From NCBI RefSeq assembly GCF_000024545.1, contig NC_013947.1, positions 1,612,001 to 1,676,000 of the forward strand: a stretch of DNA of 64,000 nt, written 5' to 3'. The notes below the pieces were generated by a model. It did no database searches, was not told the origin of the DNA, and was given only the letters and a program-made list of their open reading frames with translations. Positions 7,496-17,673 of the stretch are shown piece by piece (positions within the stretch are counted from its first letter, which is position 1; every line of letters starts with the position of its first letter). The translations under genes were made by a program, and so were the position numbers. The DNA is from Stackebrandtia nassauensis DSM 44728. Its GTDB lineage: Bacteria; Actinomycetota; Actinomycetes; Mycobacteriales; Micromonosporaceae.

Positions 7496-8302
7496 GTGAT
7501 CGAACTGAAGACCCCCGACGAGATCGACGCGATGGCCGAAGCCGGTGCCGTGGTGGCGCGAGCGCTGGCGGCGGCGCGCGAGCACGCGGCCATCGGGGTG
7601 TCGCTGAAGGAACTGGACCAGGTCGCCGCCGAGGTCATCACGAGCAGCGGCGCCACCTCGCCGTTCCTGAACTACCACCCCAGTTGGGCGCCCACCCCGT
7701 TTCCCGGCGTCATCTGCGCGTCGGTCAACGACGCCATCGTCCACGGCGTCCCCGGCGACTACCGACTGGCCGACGGCGACCTGGTCAGCATCGACTGCGG
7801 CGCGAAGCTCAACGGCTGGTGCGGCGACTCGGCGATCAGCTTCACCGTCGGCACCGCCCGCGAGGCCGACGTGAAGCTCAGCCGCGACACCCGGGCCGCG
7901 ATGGCCGCCGGGATCGCCGCCGCCCGCCCCGGCAACCGGATCGGCGACATCGGCGCCGCCATCGCCGCCATCGGCCGGGGTAACGGCTACGGCATGACCG
8001 AGGGCTGGGGCGGCCACGGCGTCGGCCACGACATGCACGAGCCCCCGCACGTGCCCAACGAGAACCGCACCGGATACGGGCCACGGCTGAAACCGGGACT
8101 GGTCATCGCGATCGAGCCGATGTTCACCGCCGGTGGCGACGACGGCTTCGCCACCGACCCCGACGGCTGGACCCTGCGCACCACCGACGGAACCCGGGCC
8201 GCGCACTGGGAACATACGATCGCCATCACACCCGAGGGACCGCGTCTGCTGACCGTGGACATAGCCGCCGGTGACGACCCCTTCGATCTGTCCACTGTAT
8301 GA
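7496..8302 (+). CDS. map: Type I methionine aminopeptidase
   Basis: A 268-residue metallopeptidase that removes the initiator methionine from new proteins. The five metal ligands are recognisable at Asp100, Asp111, His174 (GGHGVGH), Glu207 (AIEP) and a C-terminal Glu (EHT), with substrate-binding His83 in HGVP. The GTG at 7496 is preceded by GGAGA (7486-7490), so a TTG 24 bases upstream is rejected. There is no N-terminal SH3-binding extension. Actinobacteria often carry two or more map genes. This one, next to an XRE regulator and away from ribosomal protein genes, is likely the accessory copy. Confidence 0.9.
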   Translation: MIELKTPDEIDAMAEAGAVVARALAAAREHAAIGVSLKELDQVAAEVITSSGATSPFLNYHPSWAPTPFPGVICASVNDAIVHGVPGDYRLADGDLVSIDCGAKLNGWCGDSAISFTVGTAREADVKLSRDTRAAMAAGIAAARPGNRIGDIGAAIAAIGRGNGYGMTEGWGGHGVGHDMHEPPHVPNENRTGYGPRLKPGLVIAIEPMFTAGGDDGFATDPDGWTLRTTDGTRAAHWEHTIAITPEGPRLLTVDIAAGDDPFDLSTV

Positions 8303-8443
8303 GGATTTTCCGTCCGGCCTCAAGGGATTGGCGTTAATGAGACCGGTTGTAGCCCTTGTTGTTTGGCGAATCCCGAGCTAGGGTGGGCACAACGCAACTG
8401 TGCGTGGTCTTTCGTGTGTTGCCTCTCCCATTTCACACGAACT

Positions 8444-8487
8444 GGCGGCGCCTTCGACGCTACCCCCTCCGGGTCGAAGGCGCCGCC
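8444..8487. terminator. Long perfect hairpin downstream of map
   Basis: Perfect 15-base arms (8444-8458 and 8473-8487) with a 14-base loop, in the 293-bp gap between map and the methyltransferase gene. The hairpin lies about 140 bp beyond the map stop and 109 bp before the next start, so a leader-structure role is possible. There is no uridine run, as is common in actinobacterial terminators. Nothing else was recognised in the gap. Confidence 0.6.
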
Positions 8488-8595
8488 GTTCCGTTTCCGC
8501 GCCATGGATACAAGCCGCGAAAGCGACGAATCGGCACATAGTATGACGTCGCCAATCCGCCAGCCATCGCCCGTCGCACCGCTGATCATTGGCCC

Positions 8596-9954
8596 ATGAA
8601 CGTGGACACCCCCGACGACGACGCGACCATCCGCTTCTACGACAGCGACTACCCTTCCGCCACCGGCAATCCCTACCCGGACAACATGGACGAGGTCACG
8701 ATCTTCCAGGGAGTCCGCCACGACGCCGACCGCCACGTCGAGCTGGCCCGCACCCTGGCCACCGACGGCGACGTCCTCGAGTTGTGCTGCGGCAGCGGCC
8801 GGATCGCCCTGCCGCTGGCCCGCGACGGCCACCGCGTGACCGCCGTCGACGTGTCCGCGGGGATCCTGCGGCTCTTCGAGGCCAAACTCGACCGCGAACC
8901 CGCCGCCGTCCGCAACCGGGTCACCCTGATCGAACAGGACATCGCCGAACTCGACCTGGGGCGCCGGGACTTCGCCCTGGCCGTGTGCGGGTTCAACAGC
9001 CTGCTGGTCGTCGGCGACTTCGACCGGCAACGCCGCGCGCTGCGAGCCGCCGCGAACCACCTGCGCCCGGGCGGCACGCTCGTGCTGGACCTGGTGAATC
9101 CGTTGCAGCTCAACCTTCGCGGCAATCCGGTGCCGACGCCGTTCTTCACCCGGCGCCGGGTCGACACCGGCGGCCGCTACACCCGGTTCGCGATGAGCGA
9201 TCCGTTGGGCGAGGGCCAGCGGCAGCGGCTGCACGGCTGGTACGACGAGGTCGACGCCGCCGGGGTCGTCGTCCGCACCCCGTACGAGGTGTGGTGGCGG
9301 CCGATCTTCCGCTACGAGATCGAGCTGATGCTCGGCGAGGCCGGGTTCGCGATCACCGCCGTCGAGGGCGGGCACCGCGGCGAGCCGTTCACCGCCGACA
9401 GTCCGCACATGCTGATCCAGGCGGTCAGGCGGGACCCCGACCGGACGCCGTTACCGTCGTTCGCGGCCCGAGTCTTCGCGCGGCTGTTAAGGTCGCGGCA
9501 CCATCGCCGTCTACACGAGGAGCACGAACGTGGCCCTGGAACGCCCGATCATCGAGAAGGAAGACCGTCACCCGCCGCAGTACCTGGAGATCGACGACAT
9601 CGTCGTCGGCGAGGGTGCCGAGGCCCGCAAGGGCGCCGACATCGACGTCCACTACGTCGGGGTGTCGCTGTCGACGGGCCAGGAGTTCGACGCCAGCTGG
9701 AACCGGGGACAGGCCTTCACGATCCCGCTGGGCGCCGGACGCGTCATCCCCGGCTGGGACCAGGGCCTGGTCGGCATGAAGGTCGGCGGCCGCCGCAAGC
9801 TCACCATCCCGCCGCACCTGGCCTACGGCAACCAGAGCCCCACCCCGGCCATCAAGCCGGGCGAGACCCTGGTGTTCGTCGTCGATCTCATCGACGTCCG
9901 CTGACCAAAAGACGCGCCACGAGCGTCCGTATAGGACGCTCCGTCGGCGCGTGA
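8596..9954 (+). CDS. Class I SAM-dependent methyltransferase; frame runs on over the FKBP gene
   Basis: Residues 1 to about 280 are a complete SAM-dependent methyltransferase. Motif I is VLELCCGSGRIALPLA (near residue 60), the acidic residue lies in VTAVDVS, and LRPGGTLVLDLVNP marks the post-motif region. The domain ends near base 9430 (HMLIQAV). No in-frame stop follows: the frame stays open to 9954, across the complete FKBP gene in a second frame on the same strand. The extra ~170 residues are Arg/His/Pro/Gly-rich and look like out-of-frame FKBP sequence. A TAA in another frame at 9488-9490 would end the protein at normal size if the sequence were shifted. Substrate unknown. Confidence 0.7.
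   Translation: MNVDTPDDDATIRFYDSDYPSATGNPYPDNMDEVTIFQGVRHDADRHVELARTLATDGDVLELCCGSGRIALPLARDGHRVTAVDVSAGILRLFEAKLDREPAAVRNRVTLIEQDIAELDLGRRDFALAVCGFNSLLVVGDFDRQRRALRAAANHLRPGGTLVLDLVNPLQLNLRGNPVPTPFFTRRRVDTGGRYTRFAMSDPLGEGQRQRLHGWYDEVDAAGVVVRTPYEVWWRPIFRYEIELMLGEAGFAITAVEGGHRGEPFTADSPHMLIQAVRRDPDRTPLPSFAARVFARLLRSRHHRRLHEEHERGPGTPDHREGRPSPAAVPGDRRHRRRRGCRGPQGRRHRRPLRRGVAVDGPGVRRQLEPGTGLHDPAGRRTRHPRLGPGPGRHEGRRPPQAHHPAAPGLRQPEPHPGHQAGRDPGVRRRSHRRPLTKRRATSVRIGRSVGA
9530..9904 (+). CDS. FKBP-type peptidyl-prolyl cis-trans isomerase
   Basis: A 124-residue single-domain FKBP, which speeds cis-trans isomerisation of proline bonds during folding. It carries the family core: VHYVGVSLSTGQEFDASW, then the rim FTIPLGAGRVIPGWDQGL, GGRRKLTIPPHLAYG, and the closing strand TLVFVVDLIDV. 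There is no signal peptide, so it acts in the cytoplasm. The start is GTG 9530, with GAGGAG about 9 bases upstream. It lies in a different frame inside the overlong frame of the preceding methyltransferase. A hairpin follows. Confidence 0.93.
   Translation: MALERPIIEKEDRHPPQYLEIDDIVVGEGAEARKGADIDVHYVGVSLSTGQEFDASWNRGQAFTIPLGAGRVIPGWDQGLVGMKVGGRRKLTIPPHLAYGNQSPTPAIKPGETLVFVVDLIDVR
9912..9952 (+). terminator. Two-tier hairpin terminator after the FKBP gene
   Basis: Inner arms GAGCGTCC and GGACGCTC (loop GTATA) sit inside outer arms ACGCGCC and GGCGCGT, starting 8 bp after the FKBP stop. It is also just before the pseudokinase gene. Confidence 0.8.
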
Positions 9955-10014
9955 AAGCGGTTACCCGCGCGTGCGATAATCGGCACTTCCCCACCCCCCA
10001 ATGGAAGGACCGCT

Positions 10015-11172
10015 GTGCCACCGGCTGAGCACACGACGGGTGCCAACCCTGGGCCCGCGACCGGTCGAACCCTGGGCGACCTGTTGCGGGAACACGGAAC
10101 GGTGGCCCCGGCCGAGACCATGCGGATTCTCGCCGAGGCCGCCGACGCGCTGGACTTCGCCCACTCCAAGGGACTCGCCCACCGCGCACTGACCGCCGAC
10201 AGCATCCGCGTCGAGACCAACGGCACGGTACGACTCACCGGGCTGGCCGTCGGCGACGGCGGTGCCAACGCCGAGACCGCCGTCATCGACGCCGATGCCG
10301 AGTTCAGCCAGGCCGACGCCGATGCTGACGTGCTCGCGCTCGCCGCGATCGGCTACCGGTGCCTGACCGGACGCATGCTGGATCGCGCTGCGCCGCAACC
10401 GTTCCCGCCGCAGGTCCCGCCCGTGGTGGCGCATCCGCTGTGGCTGTCGCTGGGTGTCCAGCCCGACACCCGCACCCCCAGCGCCACCAAGTTCGCGCAG
10501 CTGTGCCGCGGCGCCATCGCCGGGCTCGGCATCACCACCCCGATGCGGCCCGCCGCCATGTCCGCGCCGACGCCAGCCGGACCACCGCCGACCGCCGCGC
10601 TGGCCGCGCCGAAGCGACAGCGGCAGGGGATCCTGGTCGCCGGAGTGATCGCCGCGGTCGTGCTGTTGCTCGCCGGAGGACTGCTGGTGGTGTTGCAGCC
10701 GTGGGCAAGCGGCAACGAGGCCTTCGCCGGTGGTTCGAAGGACGACGGCGGCGACGCGCACTCCACGAGTTCGGCCGACCCCAAGAACTCCGCCTCACGC
10801 GACGACACCGACAAGAGCAAATCCTCCAAACCCAGTCCGTCCGATGCGGACAAGGACTCCGGTGACGGAAACGGCGGCGGCGGGGACAACGGCGGCGGTG
10901 GCGACAACGGTGGTGGCGGCGGAGACGACGGCGGTGGCGGCGGCGAGGACGACATCTACTCGGGGCCGATGCCCGACGTGGTGGGCATGACCGTCAAGCA
11001 GGCGTATGAGGCGATCGTCACCGAGGCCTACGTCCAAACCGACGTGAACTACTCCAGTTCGGACCCGACGTGCATCGTCCACACCCAGTACCCCTCGCCG
11101 GGAACCCATCTCGACGAGAACTCCGAACCCAGCATCACCGCCGACGGCAGCGCCGGCGACTGCGGCTTCTGA
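10015..11172 (+). CDS. Membrane pseudokinase (degenerate Ser/Thr kinase C-lobe) with PASTA domain
   Basis: A 385-residue single-pass membrane protein laid out like a PknB kinase. Residues ~18-180 resemble only the C-lobe of a Hanks-type kinase: LAEAADALDFAHSKGLAHRA aligns with the catalytic loop, but HRDxKxxN is replaced by HRALTADS and no DFG or N-lobe ATP-binding lysine is seen. It should be catalytically dead. One membrane helix spans ~206-227. A Gly/Asp/Ser linker (about residues 240-315) leads to one extracellular PASTA repeat (MPDVVGMTVKQAYEA, from residue 319), which in relatives binds peptidoglycan or muropeptides. GTG start with GGAAGGA 5 bases upstream. A signalling scaffold role is inferred. 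Confidence 0.82.
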   Translation: MPPAEHTTGANPGPATGRTLGDLLREHGTVAPAETMRILAEAADALDFAHSKGLAHRALTADSIRVETNGTVRLTGLAVGDGGANAETAVIDADAEFSQADADADVLALAAIGYRCLTGRMLDRAAPQPFPPQVPPVVAHPLWLSLGVQPDTRTPSATKFAQLCRGAIAGLGITTPMRPAAMSAPTPAGPPPTAALAAPKRQRQGILVAGVIAAVVLLLAGGLLVVLQPWASGNEAFAGGSKDDGGDAHSTSSADPKNSASRDDTDKSKSSKPSPSDADKDSGDGNGGGGDNGGGGDNGGGGGDDGGGGGEDDIYSGPMPDVVGMTVKQAYEAIVTEAYVQTDVNYSSSDPTCIVHTQYPSPGTHLDENSEPSITADGSAGDCGF

Positions 11173-11245
11173 CGCGGAGCTCATCACACCGCACGACGCC
11201 TCCAGGCGTGGTCACCGACCCCATCGCCCGTGTAGCCTTGTCGCC

Positions 11246-11716
11246 GTGCTGAGGATTGATCACGCGTTGGTGGCGGCGATGGTCGCCCATGCCCGCGCGG
11301 ATCACCCCGACGAGGCCTGCGGCGTCATCGCCGGGCCCGAGACCACCGGCGTTCCCACGCGTCACATCGCGATGCTCAACGCCGAACGCAGCCCCACCTT
11401 CTACCGCTTCGACGCGGCCGAACAACTGCGCGTGTGGCGGGAGATGGACGACGCCGACGAGATCCCGGTCGTCATCTACCACTCCCACACCGCCACCGAG
11501 GCGTACCCGTCGCGCACCGACGTCAAGTACGCCGGCGAGCCCGACGCCCACTACGTGCTGGTGTCCACTCGCGACGACAAGATCGCCGACGTCCGCTCCT
11601 TCCGCATCGTCGACGGACAGATCACCGAAGAACCCATCGAGGCCTCGGGAGACCCGGACGCCGTCCAGTCGTACAAATTCGGGCACAGCCCCGACGTTCT
11701 CGTCTACGACTGTTAG
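11246..11716 (+). CDS. mec: Mec-type JAMM/MPN+ metallopeptidase
   Basis: A 156-residue zinc peptidase of the Mov34/MPN/PAD-1 fold. The complete JAMM set is present: Glu23, His79 and His81 (HSH), Ser89 and Asp92. In Mycobacterium tuberculosis the homologous Mec cleaves the newly made cysteine off the carrier protein CysO. The next two genes here are cysO and cysM in the same order, which makes the assignment strong. It is the first gene of the operon; mec and cysO are 61 bp apart. Confidence 0.92.
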   Translation: MLRIDHALVAAMVAHARADHPDEACGVIAGPETTGVPTRHIAMLNAERSPTFYRFDAAEQLRVWREMDDADEIPVVIYHSHTATEAYPSRTDVKYAGEPDAHYVLVSTRDDKIADVRSFRIVDGQITEEPIEASGDPDAVQSYKFGHSPDVLVYDC

Positions 11717-13009
<1,293 letters not shown>

Positions 13010-13121
13010 CCGTTCACCGTTTCACCGGTGCGGATTCGCGGTGTGTCGTTCTCAGACTCGGTTGGTAGAGTCTGCCGACGTGGATACCGTGCCGAACCGG
13101 CAAGCACAACAGGAGTCCGTC

Positions 13122-13478
13122 ATGGTGGCCGATCAACCCTCCCAGCCCACCCAGCCGCCGCTGCTGGAGGCCACCTCCCCGGCCATCGCGGGACTGAAGA
13201 CCGTCCCCGACCTGCGCCAGCGGCGGCTCATCGGCGTCAGCGCCTGGGCACTGGCGCTGGGCGCCTGTGGCTTCGTGCTGGGCTTCGTGGCGATGATCCG
13301 GATGATCGGCGAAGTGCCGGTCTGGTTCAAGCCCGCCTTCATCACCTCGGGCGTGCTCGGGCTGGCGCTGATCATCGGGGCCTTCGTCACAGTCCAGTAC
13401 CACCGGCTGCCGTGGCTGCTCCTTGGTGCCAGCACCGCACTGTTGCTCGTCGGAGTGATTCTGCTGGGTAGCGTGTGA
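13122..13478 (+). CDS. Small membrane protein of unknown function
   Basis: About 118 residues from the ATG at 13122, which has AGGAG about 7 bases upstream. The first ~40 residues are polar and Pro/Gln-rich (QPSQPTQPPLLEA), followed by three hydrophobic helices: ALALGACGFVLGFVAMI, a second ending GLALIIGAFVTV, and a third LLLGASTALLLVGVILLG. No enzyme motif is seen. It lies between cysM and murI on the same strand but more than 100 bp from each, so it is probably independent. No function can be assigned. Confidence 0.7.
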   Translation: MVADQPSQPTQPPLLEATSPAIAGLKTVPDLRQRRLIGVSAWALALGACGFVLGFVAMIRMIGEVPVWFKPAFITSGVLGLALIIGAFVTVQYHRLPWLLLGASTALLLVGVILLGSV

Positions 13479-13597
13479 GCGGCCACTATTTGGCCATAGA
13501 CATATAACTATGTGTTTAGTGACACCATGTCGGGTTCCCGACATATCCTCGGTTATCGCGCCTGCCGGCGCCCCGGGGCCGCGTAGTCTGGCCTGTC

Positions 13598-14431
13598 ATG
13601 ACGGAAGCCCCCATTGGGATCTTCGACTCGGGCGTCGGCGGTTTGACCGTCGCCCGTGCGATCCGCGACCTGCTGCCCGCCGAACGTCTCCTCTACGTCG
13701 GCGACACCGCCCGCGCCCCCTACGGCCCGCGCTCCATCGCCCAGATCCGCCAGTACACCCTCGACGCCTGTGACTACCTGGTCGGACAGGGCGTCAAGGC
13801 ACTCGTCATCGCCTGCAACACCGCCAGTTCCGCCAGCCTCGCCGACCTGCGCGAGCGCTTCGACGTCCCGGTCCTGGAGGTCATCCGTCCCGCCGCCCGC
13901 CGCGCGGTCACCGTCACCCGCAACGGCCGCGTCGGTGTGATCGGCACCATCGCCACCGTCACCAGCGGCGCGTACGGTGATGCCTTTCACTCGGCCCCTT
14001 CCGTCACGCTCACCAGCGTCGCCTGTCCCGCTTTCGTGGACTTCGTGGAGCGCGGAGTGACAACTGGACGACAGTTGCTGGGTCTGGCACAGGGCTACCT
14101 TGAGCCGCTACAGCGCAGCCAGGTGGACACTTTGGTGCTGGGCTGTACGCATTACCCGCTACTGGCCGGGCTCATCGGCTTGGTCATGGGAGACGAGGTG
14201 ACGCTGGTATCCAGTTCCGAGGAAGCCGCCCGCGACGTCTACAAGGTCCTCAACGAACGCGACCTGCTGCGCGACAACACACTGCCCGCGCCGGCACACC
14301 GCTTCGGGGCCACCGGAGACACCGGCGCGTTCGCTCGGCTGGCACAGCGAGTCCTCGGACTGCCGATCGGCGATCTGCCGGTGGAGGCACTCCCCAGCCG
14401 ATGGCGTGGACTCATGAAGGTGGACACATGA
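13598..14431 (+). CDS. murI: Glutamate racemase
   Basis: A 277-residue enzyme that converts L- to D-glutamate for peptidoglycan. The two catalytic cysteines are clear: Cys73 in IACNTAS and Cys183 in LGCTHYPLL. The N-terminal [14 protein letters not shown] and [10 protein letters not shown] motifs bind substrate. It is followed 55 bp later by the metallo-beta-lactamase-fold gene, the order found in mycobacteria. There murI and the MBL gene continue into rph and rdgB on the same strand; here those two lie beyond on the opposite strand. Confidence 0.96.
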   Translation: MTEAPIGIFDSGVGGLTVARAIRDLLPAERLLYVGDTARAPYGPRSIAQIRQYTLDACDYLVGQGVKALVIACNTASSASLADLRERFDVPVLEVIRPAARRAVTVTRNGRVGVIGTIATVTSGAYGDAFHSAPSVTLTSVACPAFVDFVERGVTTGRQLLGLAQGYLEPLQRSQVDTLVLGCTHYPLLAGLIGLVMGDEVTLVSSSEEAARDVYKVLNERDLLRDNTLPAPAHRFGATGDTGAFARLAQRVLGLPIGDLPVEALPSRWRGLMKVDT

Positions 14432-14486
14432 GACAACCCGAACGACACCGACACCCGAACCGACGAGCCAGAAAGGAGACAAGCCA

Positions 14487-15245
14487 GTGAAGCTCACCGT
14501 CATCGGTTGCGCCGGAAGCTTCCCCGGCCCCGACTCCCCATGCTCGTCCTATCTGGTCGAAGCCGACGGATACACCCTGCTGCTCGACTTCGGCTCCGGA
14601 TCGCTTGGCGCACTGCAACGCCACACCGACCCGTACAAGCTGGACGCGATCCTGCTGACCCACCTGCACGCCGACCACATCATGGACGCCTGTCCATACG
14701 TTGTCATGCGCCGCTACGCGCCCGGCGCCCCGTTCCCGCAGGTCCCGCTGTACGGCCCCGAGGGCACCGAACGCCGCCTCGCCGCCGCCTACGGCGGCGC
14801 CGGAGAGGCCGCCTGCCCGTCACTGTCCGACGTGTACGACGTTCACACGCTGCAACCCAGCACCTTCAACATGGGTCCGCTGAAGGTCACCGTCGACAAG
14901 GTGTGCCACCCCATCGAGACCTACGGGGTCCGCATCGAACACGACGGCCGCACCCTGGTCTACTCCTCCGACACCGGCCAGTGCGAAGTCCTCGAACGCC
15001 TCGCCAAGAAGGGCGACGTCTTCCTGTGCGAAGCCTCCTACCTGGAGGGACGCCCCAACCCGCCGGGCGTCCACCTCACCGGACGCGAAGCCGGTGAGTG
15101 CGCCACCAAGGCCGACGTGGGACGACTGCTGCTGACCCACCTGGTGCGGCGCTGGGGAAGTGAGGAACAGACCCTCGCCGAGGCCCGCTCCGCGTACTCC
15201 GGGCCGGTCGAGGTCGTCCACTCCGGCGCGACCTTCGACATCTGA
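14487..15245 (+). CDS. MBL-fold metallo-hydrolase (Rv1339-like)
   Basis: A 252-residue metallo-beta-lactamase-fold protein. The metal motif is THLHADHI (HxHxDH), with further ligands in VCHPIETYG, SSDTG and the C-terminal THLVRRW region. The sequence and the murI neighbour match mycobacterial Rv1339, reported as an atypical cAMP phosphodiesterase. RNase Z-like nuclease activity is an alternative. The start has AGGAG upstream. It converges on rdgB with a gap of about 70 bp. Confidence 0.85.
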   Translation: MKLTVIGCAGSFPGPDSPCSSYLVEADGYTLLLDFGSGSLGALQRHTDPYKLDAILLTHLHADHIMDACPYVVMRRYAPGAPFPQVPLYGPEGTERRLAAAYGGAGEAACPSLSDVYDVHTLQPSTFNMGPLKVTVDKVCHPIETYGVRIEHDGRTLVYSSDTGQCEVLERLAKKGDVFLCEASYLEGRPNPPGVHLTGREAGECATKADVGRLLLTHLVRRWGSEEQTLAEARSAYSGPVEVVHSGATFDI

Positions 15246-15293
15246 GCCGCCCCAGGCCTGACCTCGGTCCCCGTTTCGTCGCTTGGCGCCCTG

Positions 15294-15340
15294 CAACAGC
15301 TTCGCCAGCTGGCGCGCTACAACAGTTTCGCCAGCTGGCG
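15294..15340. repeat. 26-bp tandem duplication at the rdgB 3' end
   Basis: Two 21-base copies (15294-15314 and 15320-15340) differ at one base and lie at a 26-bp period. The second encodes the last residues of RdgB (RQLAKLL) and contains an 18-base palindrome (TTTCGCCAGCTGGCGAAA). The first lies just past its stop. The palindrome may also act as a terminator between the converging genes. Confidence 0.8.
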
Positions 15341-15898
15341 AAAAGCCTTCCCCCGATGGCTGATCGCGTCCTTCTCCACGGCCGACAACTGCGCCGTCGT
15401 CACCGCGAACCCGTCCGGCACGAAAATCGGGTCATAACCAAAACCATTGTCCCCCAACGGTTCCCGAATAATCCGGCCCCGCACCTCACCGTGCACGACC
15501 TCCTCGGACCCGTCCGGACGCACCAACGCCGCCGCACACACGAACGCGGCACCCCGCTCCTCGTCGGGCACATCACCCAACTGCCCCAACAACAGCTCCA
15601 GGTTCGCCTCATCGTCGCCATGCCGCCCCGCCCAACGCGCCGAGAACACCCCCGGCATCCCGTTCAAAGCGTCCACGGCGATCCCCGAATCATCGGCCAC
15701 ACACGTCAACCCCGTGTGCCGCACGGCATCCCGAGCCTTCGCCAACGCATTGCCCGCGAACGTCAACGCCGTCTCCGGTGCCTCGGGATACTCCTCCACA
15801 TCGCCCAACCCCACCAGCTCGACCGCACTGTGCTCAGCCAGAATCCGCTCCAGCTCGGTCAGCTTCTTACGGTTGCGGGTCGCCAACAACAACCTCAC
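15317..15898 (-). CDS. rdgB: RdgB/HAM1 non-canonical purine NTP pyrophosphatase
   Basis: A 193-residue house-cleaning enzyme that hydrolyses ITP, dITP and XTP so that deaminated purines do not enter nucleic acids. It begins [15 protein letters not shown], with the conserved [22 protein letters not shown] block and the C-terminal GFGYDPIF and SHRGKAF motifs. The GTG start at 15898 overlaps the rph stop by 4 bases (GTGA), so translation is coupled; longer upstream starts lie inside rph. The last codons fall in a local 26-bp duplication. Confidence 0.95.
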   Translation of the reverse strand: MRLLLATRNRKKLTELERILAEHSAVELVGLGDVEEYPEAPETALTFAGNALAKARDAVRHTGLTCVADDSGIAVDALNGMPGVFSARWAGRHGDDEANLELLLGQLGDVPDEERGAAFVCAAALVRPDGSEEVVHGEVRGRIIREPLGDNGFGYDPIFVPDGFAVTTAQLSAVEKDAISHRGKAFRQLAKLL

Positions 15899-16620
15899 GT
15901 CAGCAGCGCCCTCACCTGCGCGCCCGTCAGTTCCTTGCAGCCCTTGGTCGCCAGGTCCAACAGCGCGTCCAGGGTCGACCGATCGAACACGGCCTCCTCC
16001 CCGGTGCCCTGAACCTCCACGAAGTCCCCATCCCCAGTGCACACGACATTCATGTCCACATCAGCCGACGAGTCCTCCACATAATTGAGATCCAACACCG
16101 GAGTCCCCCCGACAACCCCCACGCTCACCGCGGCCACCGACCGGGTCAGGATCTTGTCCGGCTTACGCGCCATCTTCTTGTCCGTCAACCACGTCACCGC
16201 GTCCTGAAGCGCCACATACGAACCAGTAATAGCGGCGGTCCGCGTCCCCCCATCGGCCTGCAACACATCACAGTCGATGGTGATCGTGTTCTCGCCCAGC
16301 GCCTTCAAATCCAGGCACGACCGCAGCGCCCGCCCGATCAGACGGCTGATCTCATGCGTCCGCCCCCCGATCTTGCCCTTCACGGCCTCCCGATCCCCCC
16401 GAGTATTCGTCGCCCGGGGCAACATCGAGTACTCAGCAGTCACCCACCCCGACCCCGAACCCCGCCGCCACCGTGGCACCCCGGTGTCCACAGAGGCGGT
16501 ACACAACACCCGGGTATCACCGAACTCGACCAGCACCGACCCCTCCGGATGCTTGGTCCAGCCGCGCTGGAACTTGACGGGACGAAGCGCGTCGGGCGCG
16601 CGATTATCGGGTCGGCTCAC
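15895..16620 (-). CDS. rph: Ribonuclease PH
   Basis: A 241-residue phosphorolytic 3' exoribonuclease that trims tRNA 3' ends. It shows the family sequence from start to end: [45 protein letters not shown], the phosphate-binding [16 protein letters not shown], and [18 protein letters not shown]. The start is GTG 16620. It forms a two-gene operon with rdgB, as in mycobacteria, but faces murI rather than following it. Confidence 0.96.
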   Translation of the reverse strand: MSRPDNRAPDALRPVKFQRGWTKHPEGSVLVEFGDTRVLCTASVDTGVPRWRRGSGSGWVTAEYSMLPRATNTRGDREAVKGKIGGRTHEISRLIGRALRSCLDLKALGENTITIDCDVLQADGGTRTAAITGSYVALQDAVTWLTDKKMARKPDKILTRSVAAVSVGVVGGTPVLDLNYVEDSSADVDMNVVCTGDGDFVEVQGTGEEAVFDRSTLDALLDLATKGCKELTGAQVRALLT

Positions 16621-16694
16621 CCGGCCAAGGGTATACGGGGGTGGGGCTGACGAGGCACGCGGTGATGTCGTAGGCGAGTTGTAGCTTTCCGTGA

Positions 16695-17606
16695 ATGAAG
16701 TACACGCGGGAGATTTTGCAGGAAGCCGTAGGCAATTCGACGAGCATGGCGGGGGTCATGCGATGTCTCGGAGTACGGCAGTCGGGTGGCATGCATGCTC
16801 ACTTGCGGCGACGTATCAACGAGTTTGGAATAGACATCGGTCATTTCAGGCGCGCTGATAACACCGGCAGGCCGTCGTCTCGCCGCATGAGCCCATCCGA
16901 ACTCCTGGTCCGGCGTCCAGATGGTGCGAAGCGTCTGGACGCCGAGCGTCTGCGACGTGCTTTGATCGAGCTTGGTACGGCATATGAGTGTGTGGCCTGT
17001 GGAACTGGTCGTGAGTGGATGGGACGGCCGCTTACTTTGCATGTCGATCACATCAATGGGGAGTTTCTGGACTGTCGTCGCGAGAACCTTCGATTCCTGT
17101 GCCCTAACTGTCACAGCCAGACGGACACGTATGCGGGTCGCAATCGGCGTAGATACGGTGGTTCATCGTTGCCCCACGTCAAGCGAACCAAAGACGCCGC
17201 TTGGGTGACAACAGAAAGCGACCTCGCTGAGGTTTTCAAGCGAGTCGACTCAGGTGAAATATCGGTAGTACGCGCTGTCGAGCAGATCGGCTGTTCGCGC
17301 GGCCACTATTACCGGCTTCGAGAGCGAGTGGCGGAATCCCGATCTGCAGCAATGCGCAAGCAGGTGAGGAATGCGGCCAGGGAAGTACGTGACGTGGCGA
17401 TTATCGAGTTCGCGCTAGACCATCCCGAACTGGGGCCTAAACCCATAGCGGCAAGGTTGTCGAAAGCAACGGATGGAGAGTTGCGAGTCGCGCATGGCAC
17501 GGTCGCCAATGTGTTGCGAAAGGCGGGACTGCAATACCGCGCCAACCGTGAAAAGGCCGCGAAGTCTCGGCGTGAAATCGAAGGGTTAGACTTCGTGACG
17601 GCCTAG
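16695..17606 (+). CDS. HNH endonuclease with flanking helix-turn-helix regions
   Basis: A 303-residue protein centred on an HNH nuclease domain (about residues 93-152): zinc pair CVAC, then the core [25 protein letters not shown], which supplies His-Asn-His catalysis and the second zinc pair. The N-terminus ([20 protein letters not shown]) looks like a helix-turn-helix of homing-endonuclease-associated type. The C-terminal part includes [13 protein letters not shown], a winged-helix style seen in transposases. Base composition is clearly lower in GC than neighbours. It sits 67 bp before tRNA-Leu, a common insertion place, and is probably mobile or a former phage gene. No partner genes are present. 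Confidence 0.82.
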   Translation: MKYTREILQEAVGNSTSMAGVMRCLGVRQSGGMHAHLRRRINEFGIDIGHFRRADNTGRPSSRRMSPSELLVRRPDGAKRLDAERLRRALIELGTAYECVACGTGREWMGRPLTLHVDHINGEFLDCRRENLRFLCPNCHSQTDTYAGRNRRRYGGSSLPHVKRTKDAAWVTTESDLAEVFKRVDSGEISVVRAVEQIGCSRGHYYRLRERVAESRSAAMRKQVRNAAREVRDVAIIEFALDHPELGPKPIAARLSKATDGELRVAHGTVANVLRKAGLQYRANREKAAKSRREIEGLDFVTA

Positions 17607-17673
17607 CGCGAACGGCGGATGGTTTTAAGGCCGCCAAGGCGTCTAAATTAGACAGTGAAGCGCTGGATCCCTT

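Noticed and set aside
10862-10950. GGC/GAC-rich tandem repeat looking like a minisatellite
   Set aside because: It is the in-frame Gly/Asp linker of the PASTA pseudokinase, a normal extracellular spacer.
15294-15340. Possible CRISPR-like repeat
   Set aside because: Only two copies with a 5-bp gap, partly coding. No array, spacers or cas genes anywhere in the window.
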